Assembly (NCBI GenBank): GCA_004362315.1
Contig: SNWL01000003.1
Span: 1,054,001 to 1,118,000, forward strand
Length of the DNA stretch: 64,000 bases
From: Mycobacterium sp. BK086
GTDB lineage: Bacteria > Actinomycetota > Actinomycetes > Mycobacteriales > Mycobacteriaceae
Reading direction: 5' to 3'
In this document: positions 29,874 to 39,647 of the stretch, in pieces
How the letters are laid out: the number at the start of each line of letters is the position of its first letter
Position numbering within the stretch: the first letter of the stretch is position 1
Notes under the pieces: model-generated
Databases searched by the model: none
What the model saw: only the letters and a program-made list of their open reading frames with translations
Told to the model about the DNA's origin: nothing
Program-made: the position numbers and the translations under genes

Positions 29874-31160
29874 ATGGGTATGACACGGCGCATTGGCACT
29901 TCGGTCGGCGCGGTCGTCCTCGCGGTGGCCGCGACGGTGACACCGGTGGCGGTGGCTGACGAACCCGATCGAACGGCCCTGATCTTGTGCGGAACCACGT
30001 GTCCGACACCAGACGAAACCTATATCGACATCGTCAAGAACCAGTACATCGAGCCGACCCATCCAGGCGACGTCATTGATTACGTCCCGGTGACCGCGCC
30101 GCAGCAGATGTGGCCCGTCACCGGCGTGTTGCGCGTGGTCGGTGTTGTTTTCGGAGATCCGCGCCTCTTCGGACCCGGCGGACCGGCGTGGCCTGACGAG
30201 CCCTGGTGGAAACTCACCGGACTCTTCGACCTCACGGCCAATCAGTCGCTGGCACTCGGGGCTGCCGATCTCGAGGCCGCGATCACTGCGCACGGCGGCG
30301 ATCATCTGACCATCTACGGCCTGTCGCAAGGCGCCGGCGTCGCCAACGTGGTGAAAAAGAAACTGGCAGAACACTATCCGGAGGGGACGACCGCCCCCGA
30401 TATCGACTTCGTCTTGAGTGGTGATCCGAATCTACCCAACGGCGGCTTGATGTCTCGCTTCGGCGGCGCCTACATTCCGATTCTCGACTTTCCGTTCAAC
30501 GGGCCCGCGGCGACTGACACCCAGTTCAAGACGGTCGAAATCAACCGGCAATACGACGGATTCACCGATTTCCCGCTCTATCCGCTCAACGTCGTCGCAG
30601 ACCTGAACGCGATTATGGGCATCCTCTACCTACATGCCAATTCATTCGATGTCAGCCTGCCCGCCGATCCAACGACATCGCCGGCGTATCAAGGCACCCA
30701 CGGCGATACCAGCTACTACTTCTTCGAAACTCAGCATCTCCCACTGTTCGCCCCGCTGCGGGCGCTCGGGGTGCCCGAGAAGCTGATCGACGTGGTGGAA
30801 CCGTTCTTCCGGGTGATCGTGGAAGCAGGCTACGACCGCACCATCAAACCGTGGGTGCCCACCCCGGCCCGGTTGCTCCCACCGTCGCCCGATCCCGGGA
30901 AGTTCGCCGCGGATCTCGCCGGTGCGATCGACGACGGCATCAACAACGCCAAGGCGCTCGTCGGCCCGCTACCGAAACCAGGGACCGGCTTGGGTCACTA
31001 TGGCCCCACATCGCCCAGCACCGCGACATCTACCAAGCCGAACGCTCGGCCCGTCAAGGCAGCATCTCAGCCCACGCAAGGTGCCCCTCGAAGCCGAGCG
31101 ACTTCGCCATCGCGCGGTAGCGATCACGACGGTCGCGGTACGTCGGCTCGTCGCCGGTAG
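29874..31160 (+). CDS. Secreted PE-PPE-domain serine hydrolase without PE or PPE module
   Basis: 428 aa with a Sec signal peptide (RRIGTSVGAVVLAVAATVTPVAVADE). The PE-PPE domain (PF08237-type alpha/beta hydrolase) spans about residues 50-310: ALILCGTTCPTPDETYIDIVKNQYIEPTHPG, nucleophile elbow IYGLSQGAGVAN (Ser ~151), VLSGDPNLPNGGLMSRFGGAYIPILDFPFNGPAATDTQFKTVEINRQYDGFTDFPLYPLNVVADLNAIMGILYLH. The family includes esterases acting on short acyl chains. The last ~35 residues (basic, Ser/Arg-rich) run antisense into the cyclase gene for 107 bp and may be read-through after loss of an earlier stop. Confidence 0.87.
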   Translation: MGMTRRIGTSVGAVVLAVAATVTPVAVADEPDRTALILCGTTCPTPDETYIDIVKNQYIEPTHPGDVIDYVPVTAPQQMWPVTGVLRVVGVVFGDPRLFGPGGPAWPDEPWWKLTGLFDLTANQSLALGAADLEAAITAHGGDHLTIYGLSQGAGVANVVKKKLAEHYPEGTTAPDIDFVLSGDPNLPNGGLMSRFGGAYIPILDFPFNGPAATDTQFKTVEINRQYDGFTDFPLYPLNVVADLNAIMGILYLHANSFDVSLPADPTTSPAYQGTHGDTSYYFFETQHLPLFAPLRALGVPEKLIDVVEPFFRVIVEAGYDRTIKPWVPTPARLLPPSPDPGKFAADLAGAIDDGINNAKALVGPLPKPGTGLGHYGPTSPSTATSTKPNARPVKAASQPTQGAPRSRATSPSRGSDHDGRGTSARRR

Positions 31161-34100
31161 CCTTGGCCAGCAGCGTGTGCATCCTCAGTAGCATGATCTG
31201 GCAGATCGGCGAATCCGCGGGCAGGTCCCACAGGCTGTCGACCGCCTCGCGCGCCTCGGCCACGTCTGCGGGCGCCGTTCGGTCGAGCAACACATCCACC
31301 AAAATGCTTGTGCCCCAAAGACCATAGAAGACGTTTCCCGCACTGCGCAGCTCGGTCACGGCTGCCCGCGCCAACTCGATGGCCGCGTCGAGGTCGCCGC
31401 GTCGCGCCTGCTCACGCGCCGCCCACACGTCGGTGACCGGGATGAGGAACAACGCGCGCTTGCGCAGCCAGACGCCGCGGGCACGCATCATCAGTTCAAG
31501 CCCGCGCGCACGATCCGATGGATCGTCTCGATTCAACAGCGCAACGGCCAATGTGTATGCGGCCAAACCCAATGCACGATCACTACTAGCCCGCTCGGCG
31601 GTCTGCACCGCGTCCGCGCTCACCCGCACCACGTAGGCACTCGTCTGAAGCACGCCGTACTGAATCGCGAAACCGTAGGTCCACGCGACGGCACCGGACA
31701 GTGTTTCGGGGTTACTGCGCCGGGCCAGCGCGATGGAGTCCTGGAGGTCGAGACGCCATCCCGGACGCCCCAGCCACCACTGGGCAGTTCCGCGCCACGC
31801 CAACGCGATCGCCAGCGGTGAACCCATCCCGAATCCGGCGCCTTTGTCCGGGTCTCCTGCCGCAAGGTCGACGATCGTGTCCGACCACCGCAGAATCTCG
31901 CGGAATTCACCGACGCCGAGCCAATTGACGAACGCCAAGAACGCCAACCCCATGGTCGGGGTGGGATCTCTGATCGCCTCCAGCAGGGCCATCTGTTCGG
32001 TCGCGAGTTCGCCCGCCTCTCGGGTGCGGGCGGCGTAGCAGAGGTCGGCCGCCAGGGCGGTCATGCCGATGGCCAGTGAGGTCTTATCCCCTGCCGCGGT
32101 GCATAATTCACGCAACTCTTCGAAACGTTCCCGGCTGTCTAGGACCGCGCGGGCTTGCCAGTCGGTAGCACACAGCATGGTTCGCGGGGCGATACGCATC
32201 GACAACTGATCGGTTTGGTCGTCAGGTAGCCGGTCGCCGATGGCGCGTGCGCGCTCCCAACTTATCCGAGCCGCGGCAAGATCACGGTTGGTCGACCAGG
32301 CGCCGGCACGCATATGCCAGCCGTAGGCGGCGCGCAATTCTCCTGCGGCTTCGAGCTGTTCGGCGATCAACGCCGCGTTCTCGTCCAGGGATCCCGGCGC
32401 ACGTTCTTGGATGGCGGCCGCCAGACGCCGATGCCATCCCGCGCGATCCGATTTCAATTGCGATTCATAGACAACCGCATGGATCAGCGGATGGCGGAAC
32501 GCGTACTCGGCGCGTGGCCCGAACCGCACGTGCTCGATCAACTCGGCACGCAACAGCTCGTCGAACACGGGATCGATACCCAGCGCGGCCAGTAACCCCG
32601 CCCCGAAACGCGCCCCGATCACCGATGCGGCGTTCACCGTCCGCCTGGCAGGCTCGGTGAGCCGGTCGATGCGCGCCCCGATCGCTGCCTGCACCGTGGC
32701 GGGCACGCTCACGTCGGCGATATCCGTCTGGCACACGTAATCACCGTGGTACCCGGTCAGCACGCCGCGCTGCACCAGCTCGCGCACCATCTCTTCGGCG
32801 AAAAAGGGATTCCCCGCCGAACGCTCGGCGATGAGCCTGGCAAGCTCACCGACGGAGGAATGCGACCCCAGCAGCTCGCGAAGCAGGGCCGCGCTGTCCG
32901 AATCATCCAGTGGGCCAAGCCCCAACGTCTGCGCACCGGACACCCCCACCAACGCGCCCTGGTATTCGGGGCGTGAGGTGATGACCACCATCGACGGGGT
33001 CTGCGGGATCACCGCAAGGAAATCGGCCAGCATCGATTCGCTGACCGTGTCGATCCAGTGCACATCTTCGATGACGAACAGCGCCGGTCGCGTGCGCGCC
33101 AGCGATGCGGAGTTGATCAGACCGGTCAGCCGGCGCCGCCGTGCGTCCGGATCGATCTGGGCCACCGGCACTTCGGGGTCGGCGATGCCGAGCAGATCGT
33201 CGAGCAGCAGCAGATCCTGCGGGTCGGCGTCGGGAAACTGTTCGCGCACGCGGGCGCGCGCCGCTTCGCCGTCGAGGTCCCCGATTCCGATGCGTCCGCG
33301 CAACAACTGGGCCACCGCACCGAAAGGGATATCAGCGGTGTGCGATTCGCAGAAGGTCCAGTACACCGTGAACCCGTGCCGGGTCGCCAGGGCCGCGGCC
33401 TCGCGGGCCACCCGGCTCTTGCCGACGCCAGGCGGGCCCACCACATTCACCACAGCACCGCCACCACGGGTGGCGTTGTCGACCATTGCGTCAAGTGCCG
33501 CCAACTCCCGGCGGCGCCCGACCAGGCTGGCCTCGGTACGCGCAGACCCCTGATCGCGCCGCCCGATCCCGAGCAGTCGGCGCACCGGCACGGGTTCGTC
33601 GGCGCCCTTGATACGTGCCCACGCGCGGTCCGCCAACAACACGCGACGCTGATCGACAAGTGCGGCGGTCGATTCGGACAGCATGACGCCGCCCGGGGGC
33701 GCAGCAGATTCCATCCGTTGCGCCATCCCGACGTGTTCGCCGGTCGCGCGGTATCCCAGTGAGCCCGAACCGATCTCGCCCGCGATCACCCGTCCTGAAT
33801 TGAGTCCCACCCGCAGTTGCAGCGCCACCTTGTCGGTCCGGTGTACCTCGGCCCCCAGCCGGGTGGTTTCTTCCTGGATCGCGACGGCGGCGAGGCAGGC
33901 CCGAAAGGCGTGGTCCTCCAGAGCAACCGGCGCACCGAAGATCGCCATCACCCCGTCGCCGGTGTACTCCACGGTCCCGCCATAGCGGCGCACCACGGCC
34001 GCCGAACGCTCCAGTAGCTCGGTCATGATCTCGCGCAGCCGCTCGATATCGACCGACGCCGCGATGTCCATCGACCGCACGACGTCGGCGAAGAGCACCG

Positions 34101-34260
34101 TCACCTGCTTGTACTCCGCCGACCGTCCGGCAGGCGCGACAGCTGCACCACACTGATTGCAGAAACGGGAGTTCAGCGGAAGGTCAATACCGCACGATGC
34201 GCACGACAGCACTGATGCCGCCTGTTCATCGCGACCGTCCCCCGACGCGCCCACGCCCAC
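31054..34260 (-). CDS. Zinc-ribbon / class III cyclase / AAA-type ATPase / TPR regulator
   Basis: 1068 aa. A zinc ribbon (C20, C23, C34, C37: CASCGIDLPLNSRFCNQCG) is followed by a class III nucleotide cyclase domain with metal Asp59 in VTVLFADVVRSMD and Asp102 in VEYTGDGVMAIFGAP, then LRVGLNSGRVIAGEIGSGSLGYRATGEHV. After a linker comes a STAND-type ATPase: Walker A NVVGPPGVGKSRVAREA, Walker B PALFVIEDVHWIDTVS, and ~400 residues of TPR-like helices. Related mycobacterial cyclases (Rv0386, Rv1358, Rv2488c) end in a LuxR HTH; none is visible here. Starts 53 bp after nrdF2 on the same strand. Second-messenger synthesis is inference. Confidence 0.87.
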   Translation of the reverse strand: MGVGASGDGRDEQAASVLSCASCGIDLPLNSRFCNQCGAAVAPAGRSAEYKQVTVLFADVVRSMDIAASVDIERLREIMTELLERSAAVVRRYGGTVEYTGDGVMAIFGAPVALEDHAFRACLAAVAIQEETTRLGAEVHRTDKVALQLRVGLNSGRVIAGEIGSGSLGYRATGEHVGMAQRMESAAPPGGVMLSESTAALVDQRRVLLADRAWARIKGADEPVPVRRLLGIGRRDQGSARTEASLVGRRRELAALDAMVDNATRGGGAVVNVVGPPGVGKSRVAREAAALATRHGFTVYWTFCESHTADIPFGAVAQLLRGRIGIGDLDGEAARARVREQFPDADPQDLLLLDDLLGIADPEVPVAQIDPDARRRRLTGLINSASLARTRPALFVIEDVHWIDTVSESMLADFLAVIPQTPSMVVITSRPEYQGALVGVSGAQTLGLGPLDDSDSAALLRELLGSHSSVGELARLIAERSAGNPFFAEEMVRELVQRGVLTGYHGDYVCQTDIADVSVPATVQAAIGARIDRLTEPARRTVNAASVIGARFGAGLLAALGIDPVFDELLRAELIEHVRFGPRAEYAFRHPLIHAVVYESQLKSDRAGWHRRLAAAIQERAPGSLDENAALIAEQLEAAGELRAAYGWHMRAGAWSTNRDLAAARISWERARAIGDRLPDDQTDQLSMRIAPRTMLCATDWQARAVLDSRERFEELRELCTAAGDKTSLAIGMTALAADLCYAARTREAGELATEQMALLEAIRDPTPTMGLAFLAFVNWLGVGEFREILRWSDTIVDLAAGDPDKGAGFGMGSPLAIALAWRGTAQWWLGRPGWRLDLQDSIALARRSNPETLSGAVAWTYGFAIQYGVLQTSAYVVRVSADAVQTAERASSDRALGLAAYTLAVALLNRDDPSDRARGLELMMRARGVWLRKRALFLIPVTDVWAAREQARRGDLDAAIELARAAVTELRSAGNVFYGLWGTSILVDVLLDRTAPADVAEAREAVDSLWDLPADSPICQIMLLRMHTLLAKATGDEPTYRDRRDRYRAMAKSLGFEGHLAWAEMLP

Positions 34261-34313
34261 ATGGTGTCACCGCTCGCCAGCGGTGTCACGCCAATTCGCT
34301 CGTGGAGCCGGAG

Positions 34314-35300
<987 letters not shown>

Positions 35301-35340
35301 TCACCACGCTGTTTGCCCCGTTGCCGGCTGATGACCAAAC

Positions 35341-35388
35341 ACTACCCCTGGGGTCGGACAACAAGCCGCAACACAACAACTTGTGTTT
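35341..35388 (-). promoter_or_regulatory. Two NrdR-type boxes upstream of nrdF2
   Basis: Distal box 35373-35388 reads ACACAAGTTGTTGTGT on the coding strand, a perfect inverted repeat (arms ACACAA/TTGTGT) fitting the NrdR consensus. Proximal box 35341-35356 reads ACCCCAGGGGTAGTGT. Starts are 32 bp apart, three helical turns. The TAGTGT of the proximal box can serve as the -10, giving a ~45-nt leader to the GTG at 35288. Confidence 0.75.
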
Positions 35389-35424
35389 CGCGCGTCCCGA
35401 ATCCACAGGTCCGCCGCGCGTGTC

Positions 35425-35447
35425 GAAAAGAGCCCGGCGTGTCGGGC
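35425..35447 (-). terminator. Intrinsic terminator after the monooxygenase
   Basis: Leftward: GCCCG-N6-CGGGC followed by TCTTTTC, 3 bp beyond the stop at 35450. It isolates the monooxygenase from the nrdF2 promoter next to it. Confidence 0.6.
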
Positions 35448-35449
35448 GA

Positions 35450-36997
35450 TCAGCCCGCCGCGGCCCGCGTCGACGGCCGTGCCTGCGCCCCGGAGCCGAC
35501 CCCGGTGAAGCGGTACTCCGACTTTTTCAGCGAACGCGTCGCCAACCAGTACTGCCACGTCATGCCGCTCCACAGCGTGCGGTTCTTGCCGTGCTCGTCG
35601 AGATACCAACTGCTGCATCCGCCGGTGCTCCACACCGCCCCGCCCAGTCGCTGCTGCAGTTCGGCATTGAAGGTGTCCTGCGCCCAGCGACTCGGCGCCA
35701 GCGCCTGCGCCCCGGCCTTGTCGACGGCATCGATCGCCTGGCCGACGTAGCGGATCTGCGACTCGATCATGAACACCACCGAGTTGTGGCCCAGGCCGGT
35801 GTTGGGTCCAAGCAGAAAGAACAGGTTCGGCATGTCGGCGACGGCGATCCCGCGGTGGGCCTGCACGCCCTCGCGGTTCCAGCGGTCCACCAGGTCCTCA
35901 CCGCCGGGGCCCTTGATGCCGACGTAGGTATAGGAGTCGGTGACGTGGAAACCGGTGGCGAACACGATCACGTCCACCTCCCGCTCAGTGCCGTCCTCGG
36001 TGGCGATGCCATGTGGGGTGATCCGGGCGATCCGATCGGTCACCAGTTCCGAATGCGGTCTGTCGATTGCACGGAAGTAGTTGTTGGAGAAGAGGACTCG
36101 CTTGCATCCGACCTGGTACTTCGGTGTCAGGCGACGGCGCAGCTCCCGATCGCGGACCTGGTGACGGATGTTCCACTTGCCGGCCTTCTCGCCGAGCACC
36201 AGCAGCTCCGGTCGCTGGGTCATCGCGAAGCCCAGCGCTTCCTGGAACCAATAGATGCCGGTGCGCAGCGCCGCGCGGGCGCCGGGAACCGTACCGAACG
36301 CGTTGCGCATCCAGTCCGGGATCGGGTTGTTGGACCGCGGCAGCACCCACGCGGGCGTGCGCTGGTAGAGCTGCAGCTCGCCGACCTTGTCGACGATCTC
36401 GGGGACGAGCTGAATGGCACTGGCCCCGGTGCCGATCACCGCGACCTTCTTGCCGGTGAGGTCGACGCTGTGGTCCCACTGTGCTGAATGGAACGCCTCG
36501 CCCTGGAAGTCGGCCAAGCCCTCGAAGTCGGGCACCGCCGGGATGTGCAGCGCCCCGGCACCGGAGATCAAGAATTGAGCGACGTACTCGCGGCCGTCCT
36601 TGGTGAAGACGTGCCAGCGGTATTCGGCGTCGTCCCAGTGAGCGCGGTCGACGTGGGCGCCGAAGCGGATGTAGCGGCGCAAGCCGTGCTTCTCGGTCAC
36701 GCCCCTGAGGTAGTCGAGGATCTCCGGCTGCAACGACCACATGTAGGTCCAGTCCGGCTTGGGCTCGAACGAGAAGGAGTAGAGGTGCGCCGGGATGTCG
36801 CAGGCGCAGCCCGGGTAGCTGTTGTCGCGCCAGGTGCCGCCGACGTCGTCGGCCTTCTCCAGAATCAGGAAGTCGACGCCGCGACGCTGGAGTTCGATCC
36901 CCATGCCCAGCCCGGAGAATCCGGTGCCGATGACCAGCGCCCGGGTGTGGACGGGCTCGGTGGTGGCGTCGGCGACGGTCGGTTCAGCAACAGTCAT
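35450..36997 (-). CDS. Flavin-dependent Baeyer-Villiger monooxygenase (Rv3049c-like)
   Basis: 515 aa. FAD motif VIGTGFSGLGMGIELQRRGVDFLILEKADDVGGTWRDNSYPGCACDIPAHLYSFSF, the BVMO fingerprint FQGEAFHSAQWDH (FxGxxxHxxxW type), NADPH motif VAVIGTGASAIQLVPEI and the late DVIVFATGFHVTDSYTYVGIKG. The family inserts oxygen next to ketones or oxidises thioethers (Rv3049c belongs to the EtaA-related group). A TetR gene lies directly upstream on the same strand with an operator-like palindrome in the gap. TACTTT six bases before the ATG suggests a leaderless start. Confidence 0.93.
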   Translation of the reverse strand: MTVAEPTVADATTEPVHTRALVIGTGFSGLGMGIELQRRGVDFLILEKADDVGGTWRDNSYPGCACDIPAHLYSFSFEPKPDWTYMWSLQPEILDYLRGVTEKHGLRRYIRFGAHVDRAHWDDAEYRWHVFTKDGREYVAQFLISGAGALHIPAVPDFEGLADFQGEAFHSAQWDHSVDLTGKKVAVIGTGASAIQLVPEIVDKVGELQLYQRTPAWVLPRSNNPIPDWMRNAFGTVPGARAALRTGIYWFQEALGFAMTQRPELLVLGEKAGKWNIRHQVRDRELRRRLTPKYQVGCKRVLFSNNYFRAIDRPHSELVTDRIARITPHGIATEDGTEREVDVIVFATGFHVTDSYTYVGIKGPGGEDLVDRWNREGVQAHRGIAVADMPNLFFLLGPNTGLGHNSVVFMIESQIRYVGQAIDAVDKAGAQALAPSRWAQDTFNAELQQRLGGAVWSTGGCSSWYLDEHGKNRTLWSGMTWQYWLATRSLKKSEYRFTGVGSGAQARPSTRAAAG

Positions 36998-37003
36998 GCC
37001 ACC

Positions 37004-37026
37004 AAAGTACCCAATACCGGCGGTAT
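37004..37026 (-). promoter_or_regulatory. Leaderless promoter with embedded operator for the monooxygenase
   Basis: Minus strand: TACTTT (37009-37004), six bases, ATG 36997. Directly upstream of the -10, 37014-37026 is the palindrome ATACCG-N-CGGTAT, placed in the -35/-10 spacer where a bound repressor would block polymerase. The adjacent TetR protein is the obvious candidate. Confidence 0.55.
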
Positions 37027-37046
37027 CGCCTATAGCGTCCGGTGGC

Positions 37047-37781
37047 TCAGCCCGCGGCGCGCCGCTGCATCGCGTCGTGGATGGGACGCTCGGGATCGAG
37101 GTGCACGCCGAGGAGGTCGGCGGTGCCGTTGACCGTGCCGAGCATGATCGTCGTCAAGTGGTTGATGAACTCGTCGGTCGGCATCCGGCGCGGGCTGTCC
37201 GGGTCCGGGCCCAACCACCAGTCGGTGGCCGCCGACGCCGCACCGAACGCGGCCGCGGCGGCCAGTTCCAGGGCCGCCGGGTCGAGCTGCATGCCGCTGA
37301 GCTCGTTGTTGAACGTGTCAGCGAACGCCATGGTGATCTCGCGTCCTTCGTTGAGCGCGATCTGGGTCGATTCCGATTGCTCGGGAAACCGGCCCTGCAG
37401 CATGAAGCGCAGCACGTTGGGATGCTGTTCGACGAGGTTCACGTACTCGGCGACACCGCGGCGGACGACCTCGCGCGTGGGGTCGGTGGCGGCGTCGATG
37501 TTGGAGAAAATCGCCGTCCACAACATGTCGCGCAGCCGCTTGCCGATCGCCTGGAACAGGTCGGACTTGTCTTTGAAGTGCCGGTAGATCTTCGGCTTGG
37601 CAGTGCCCGCCTCTTCGGCGATCTCGCGCAGGCTCACCTCGGGCCCGTGCTTGTCGATGGACCGGAACGCGGCGTCGACGATCTCGCGGCGCACCTTCTT
37701 CCGGTGCTCGCGCCAGCGCTCGCTGCGCGCGTCGACCTTGCCCGGTTCCGCGCCGGATCGCGATCTGGACACTCTGCGCAC
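37047..37781 (-). CDS. TetR-family regulator (Rv3050c-like)
   Basis: 244 aa from the GTG at 37781, chosen because TACAGT lies seven bases upstream; a GTG at 37790 would add three residues. HTH: RREIVDAAFRSIDKHGPEVSLREIAEEAGTAKPKIYRHFKDKSDLFQAI (residues ~30-80), preceded by a basic arm, then a ligand-binding helical domain ending in HLTTIMLGTVNGTADLLGV. It lies 49 bp upstream of the monooxygenase on the same strand and is a likely repressor of it. Confidence 0.88.
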   Translation of the reverse strand: MRRVSRSRSGAEPGKVDARSERWREHRKKVRREIVDAAFRSIDKHGPEVSLREIAEEAGTAKPKIYRHFKDKSDLFQAIGKRLRDMLWTAIFSNIDAATDPTREVVRRGVAEYVNLVEQHPNVLRFMLQGRFPEQSESTQIALNEGREITMAFADTFNNELSGMQLDPAALELAAAAAFGAASAATDWWLGPDPDSPRRMPTDEFINHLTTIMLGTVNGTADLLGVHLDPERPIHDAMQRRAAG

Positions 37782-37788
37782 GTCAAGC

Positions 37789-37794
37789 ACTGTA
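37789..37794 (-). promoter_or_regulatory. Candidate leaderless -10 box for the TetR gene
   Basis: TACAGT on the minus strand, seven bases, GTG at 37781. Confidence 0.45.
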
Positions 37795-37910
37795 CTCGGG
37801 CCAGCCCCGGCGGTCGGCGATGACGATCACACCGACCTACGCCGAGGCGAGCGATTCACCGTTCTCGGATAGCATCGAGGCAATCCAATCATCGAAGCGA
37901 GACGAGACAC

Positions 37911-39089
37911 GTGACCGAGCGATTCGACCTGGTGATAGCCGGCGGAGGGCCATCGGGGTCCGCGGCAGCATGGCAGGCCGCGCAAACTGGCGCGAAAGTG
38001 GTGGTCCTCGACAAGGCCGAATTTCCGCGGGACAAACCCTGTGGTGACGGCCTGACCGCGCGCGCGGTGAGCTACCTGCAGAAGATGGGCCTGGCCAAGG
38101 AGATCTCCCACTTCCACAAGATCAGCGGTGTCACGGTCTTCAGCCCGTCGGAGTGGGAACTGTCGTTCCCGAAGCGTCCCGGCATGCCCGACTACGGCCG
38201 CACGGCCGGCCGCGCCGAACTCGACACCATGCTGCTCAAGCACGCCGAGTCCGCCGGCGCGGTGGTGCGCCAGGGCTGCGAGGTCGCCGGTCCCGAGTTC
38301 GATGCCCGGGGCCGCGTGATCGGTGCGGTGCTCAAGAGCGGCGAGAAGGTTCTGGGCGACGCGGTCATCGCCGCCGACGGCGCCTACTCCCCCTTCAAAC
38401 GGGCACTCAAGATCGACTCGGACTACAACGGCTACTCGGCGATCGCGATCCGTTCGGAGATGCACGCCAACCGCGCGGACTCCGATCGCTTCGAGATCTA
38501 CCTCAAACTGCTGTTCCAGGGCGACCAGCTGCCGGGCTACGGCTGGATCTTCCCGATGGGCGGCGGCCGGTTCAACATCGGGCTCGGCTACGTCAACAGC
38601 TACAAGAACTGGCAAGCCATCAACGCCACCCACTTCTTCGGCGACTTCCTGCGCACCCTGCCTGCCGAATGGGAGCTGCCGTCGGTCGAAGAGCTGAAGA
38701 AGAACAAGACGGTCCGGGCCTGGCGGCTGCCGATGGGCTTCACCGCCTGGCCGCCGTGGCGCCCCGGGGTGCTGTTCGCGGGTGACTCGCTGGGCGCGGG
38801 CAAACCGGTGTCGGGCGCGGGTATCTCCAAGGCGCTGGAATCCGGCTTGGCCGCCGGCGAGTGTGCGATCGCGGCGCTGGAAAACGGCGGACCCGACGAC
38901 TTCACCAACTACCAGCAGCGCATGGAAGCCGCGTGGGGACGCGAGTACAAGCGCGGCCGCTTCTTCAACAAGCTGGCCGGCTACCCGAAGGTGTCAGAAA
39001 CCGGGCTAAAACTGCTCGATAACCACACCTTCCGTGATCTGCTGCTCAAGTCGTTGTACAAGAAGGCGCAGAGCCCCCAACACACCTAG
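37911..39089 (+). CDS. Geranylgeranyl reductase family flavoprotein
   Basis: 392 aa from a GTG at 37911. FAD motif FDLVIAGGGPSGSAAAWQAAQTGAKVVVLDKAEFPRDKPCGDGL, including the PCGDGL segment of the geranylgeranyl reductase family, then VIAADGAYSPFKRAL, GYGWIFPMGGGRFNIGLG and the FAD-pocket GVLFAGDSLGAGKPVSGAGISKALESG. The family reduces double bonds of polyprenyl chains; Rv0561c (MenJ) does so on menaquinone, but this second copy could act on another isoprenoid. Upstream, TAGCAT at about 37870 is a possible -10. No equivalent lies here in H37Rv. Confidence 0.88.
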   Translation: MTERFDLVIAGGGPSGSAAAWQAAQTGAKVVVLDKAEFPRDKPCGDGLTARAVSYLQKMGLAKEISHFHKISGVTVFSPSEWELSFPKRPGMPDYGRTAGRAELDTMLLKHAESAGAVVRQGCEVAGPEFDARGRVIGAVLKSGEKVLGDAVIAADGAYSPFKRALKIDSDYNGYSAIAIRSEMHANRADSDRFEIYLKLLFQGDQLPGYGWIFPMGGGRFNIGLGYVNSYKNWQAINATHFFGDFLRTLPAEWELPSVEELKKNKTVRAWRLPMGFTAWPPWRPGVLFAGDSLGAGKPVSGAGISKALESGLAAGECAIAALENGGPDDFTNYQQRMEAAWGREYKRGRFFNKLAGYPKVSETGLKLLDNHTFRDLLLKSLYKKAQSPQHT

Positions 39090-39092
39090 CCT
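39087..39092 (+). promoter_or_regulatory. Candidate leaderless -10 box for the SUKH gene
   Basis: TAGCCT (its first three bases are the stop codon of the reductase), six bases, ATG 39099. Confidence 0.4.
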
Positions 39093-39098
39093 GCTGGC

Positions 39099-39620
39099 AT
39101 GTTCGACGACAGCACGGTGACGATGACACCCGGTCTCACCGACGAGGAATTGGCCGGCGTCGAGGCCGAGTTCGGATTCGAATTCGCCGACGACCACCGG
39201 TCGTTTCTGTCGTCGGGACTGCCCGTCGGTGCATCGTGGCCCGACTGGCGGGACGCGCCGCGCCGGAGTCTGCAACAGCGATTACGGATGCCCGCCGAGG
39301 GAATCCTGTTCGCTGTCGAATGGCGGGACTTCTGGAGCGCCGACTGGGGCGTGCGCCCGGCCCGAATGAAGGATGCGTTGCGTAGCGCGAACTACCATCT
39401 GGCGCGGGTACCGCAGCTGGTGCCGGTGCATTCCAATCGCTACCTACCCGCGGGCCGGGGAAGTTTGGGGCATCCCGTGTTATCGGTGTACCAGACCGAC
39501 GTAACAAACTGCGGCACTGGCCTTTTCGCTTACGCAGAACGCGAACTCGGGCACCACGACTCCGACCCGGCGTTGCAGACGGCGTCGACGGTGCGGTTCT
39601 GGTCCGACCTGATCGGCTGA
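39099..39620 (+). CDS. SMI1/KNR4 (SUKH)-superfamily protein
   Basis: 173 aa. The N-terminal LTDEELAGVEAEFGFEFADDHRSFLSSGLPVGASWPDWRD is the SUKH opening helix-strand pattern, and the middle holds WRDFWSADWGVRPARMKDALRSANYHLARVPQLVPVHSNRYLPAGRGSLGHPVLSVYQTDV, a recurrent actinobacterial SUKH subtype. SUKH proteins include bacterial toxin immunity factors, but no polymorphic toxin gene is adjacent. It follows the reductase by 9 bp. Confidence 0.78.
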   Translation: MFDDSTVTMTPGLTDEELAGVEAEFGFEFADDHRSFLSSGLPVGASWPDWRDAPRRSLQQRLRMPAEGILFAVEWRDFWSADWGVRPARMKDALRSANYHLARVPQLVPVHSNRYLPAGRGSLGHPVLSVYQTDVTNCGTGLFAYAERELGHHDSDPALQTASTVRFWSDLIG

Positions 39621-39635
39621 ACGGCACGCCACTGA

Positions 39636-39641
39636 TACCGT
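39636..39641 (+). promoter_or_regulatory. Candidate leaderless -10 box for the thioesterase
   Basis: TACCGT, six bases, GTG 39648. Confidence 0.45.
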
Positions 39642-39647
39642 CGGGCG

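Noticed and set aside
34261-34313. Hairpin between nrdF2 and the cyclase gene (ACCGCT-N4-AGCGGT)
   Set aside because: The stem is only six pairs with no U run, so I do not list it as a terminator; it could be chance in GC-rich DNA.
39099-39620. SUKH protein as part of a toxin-immunity system
   Set aside because: No polymorphic toxin, secretion gene or other immunity gene is nearby, so the immunity role is not supported here.
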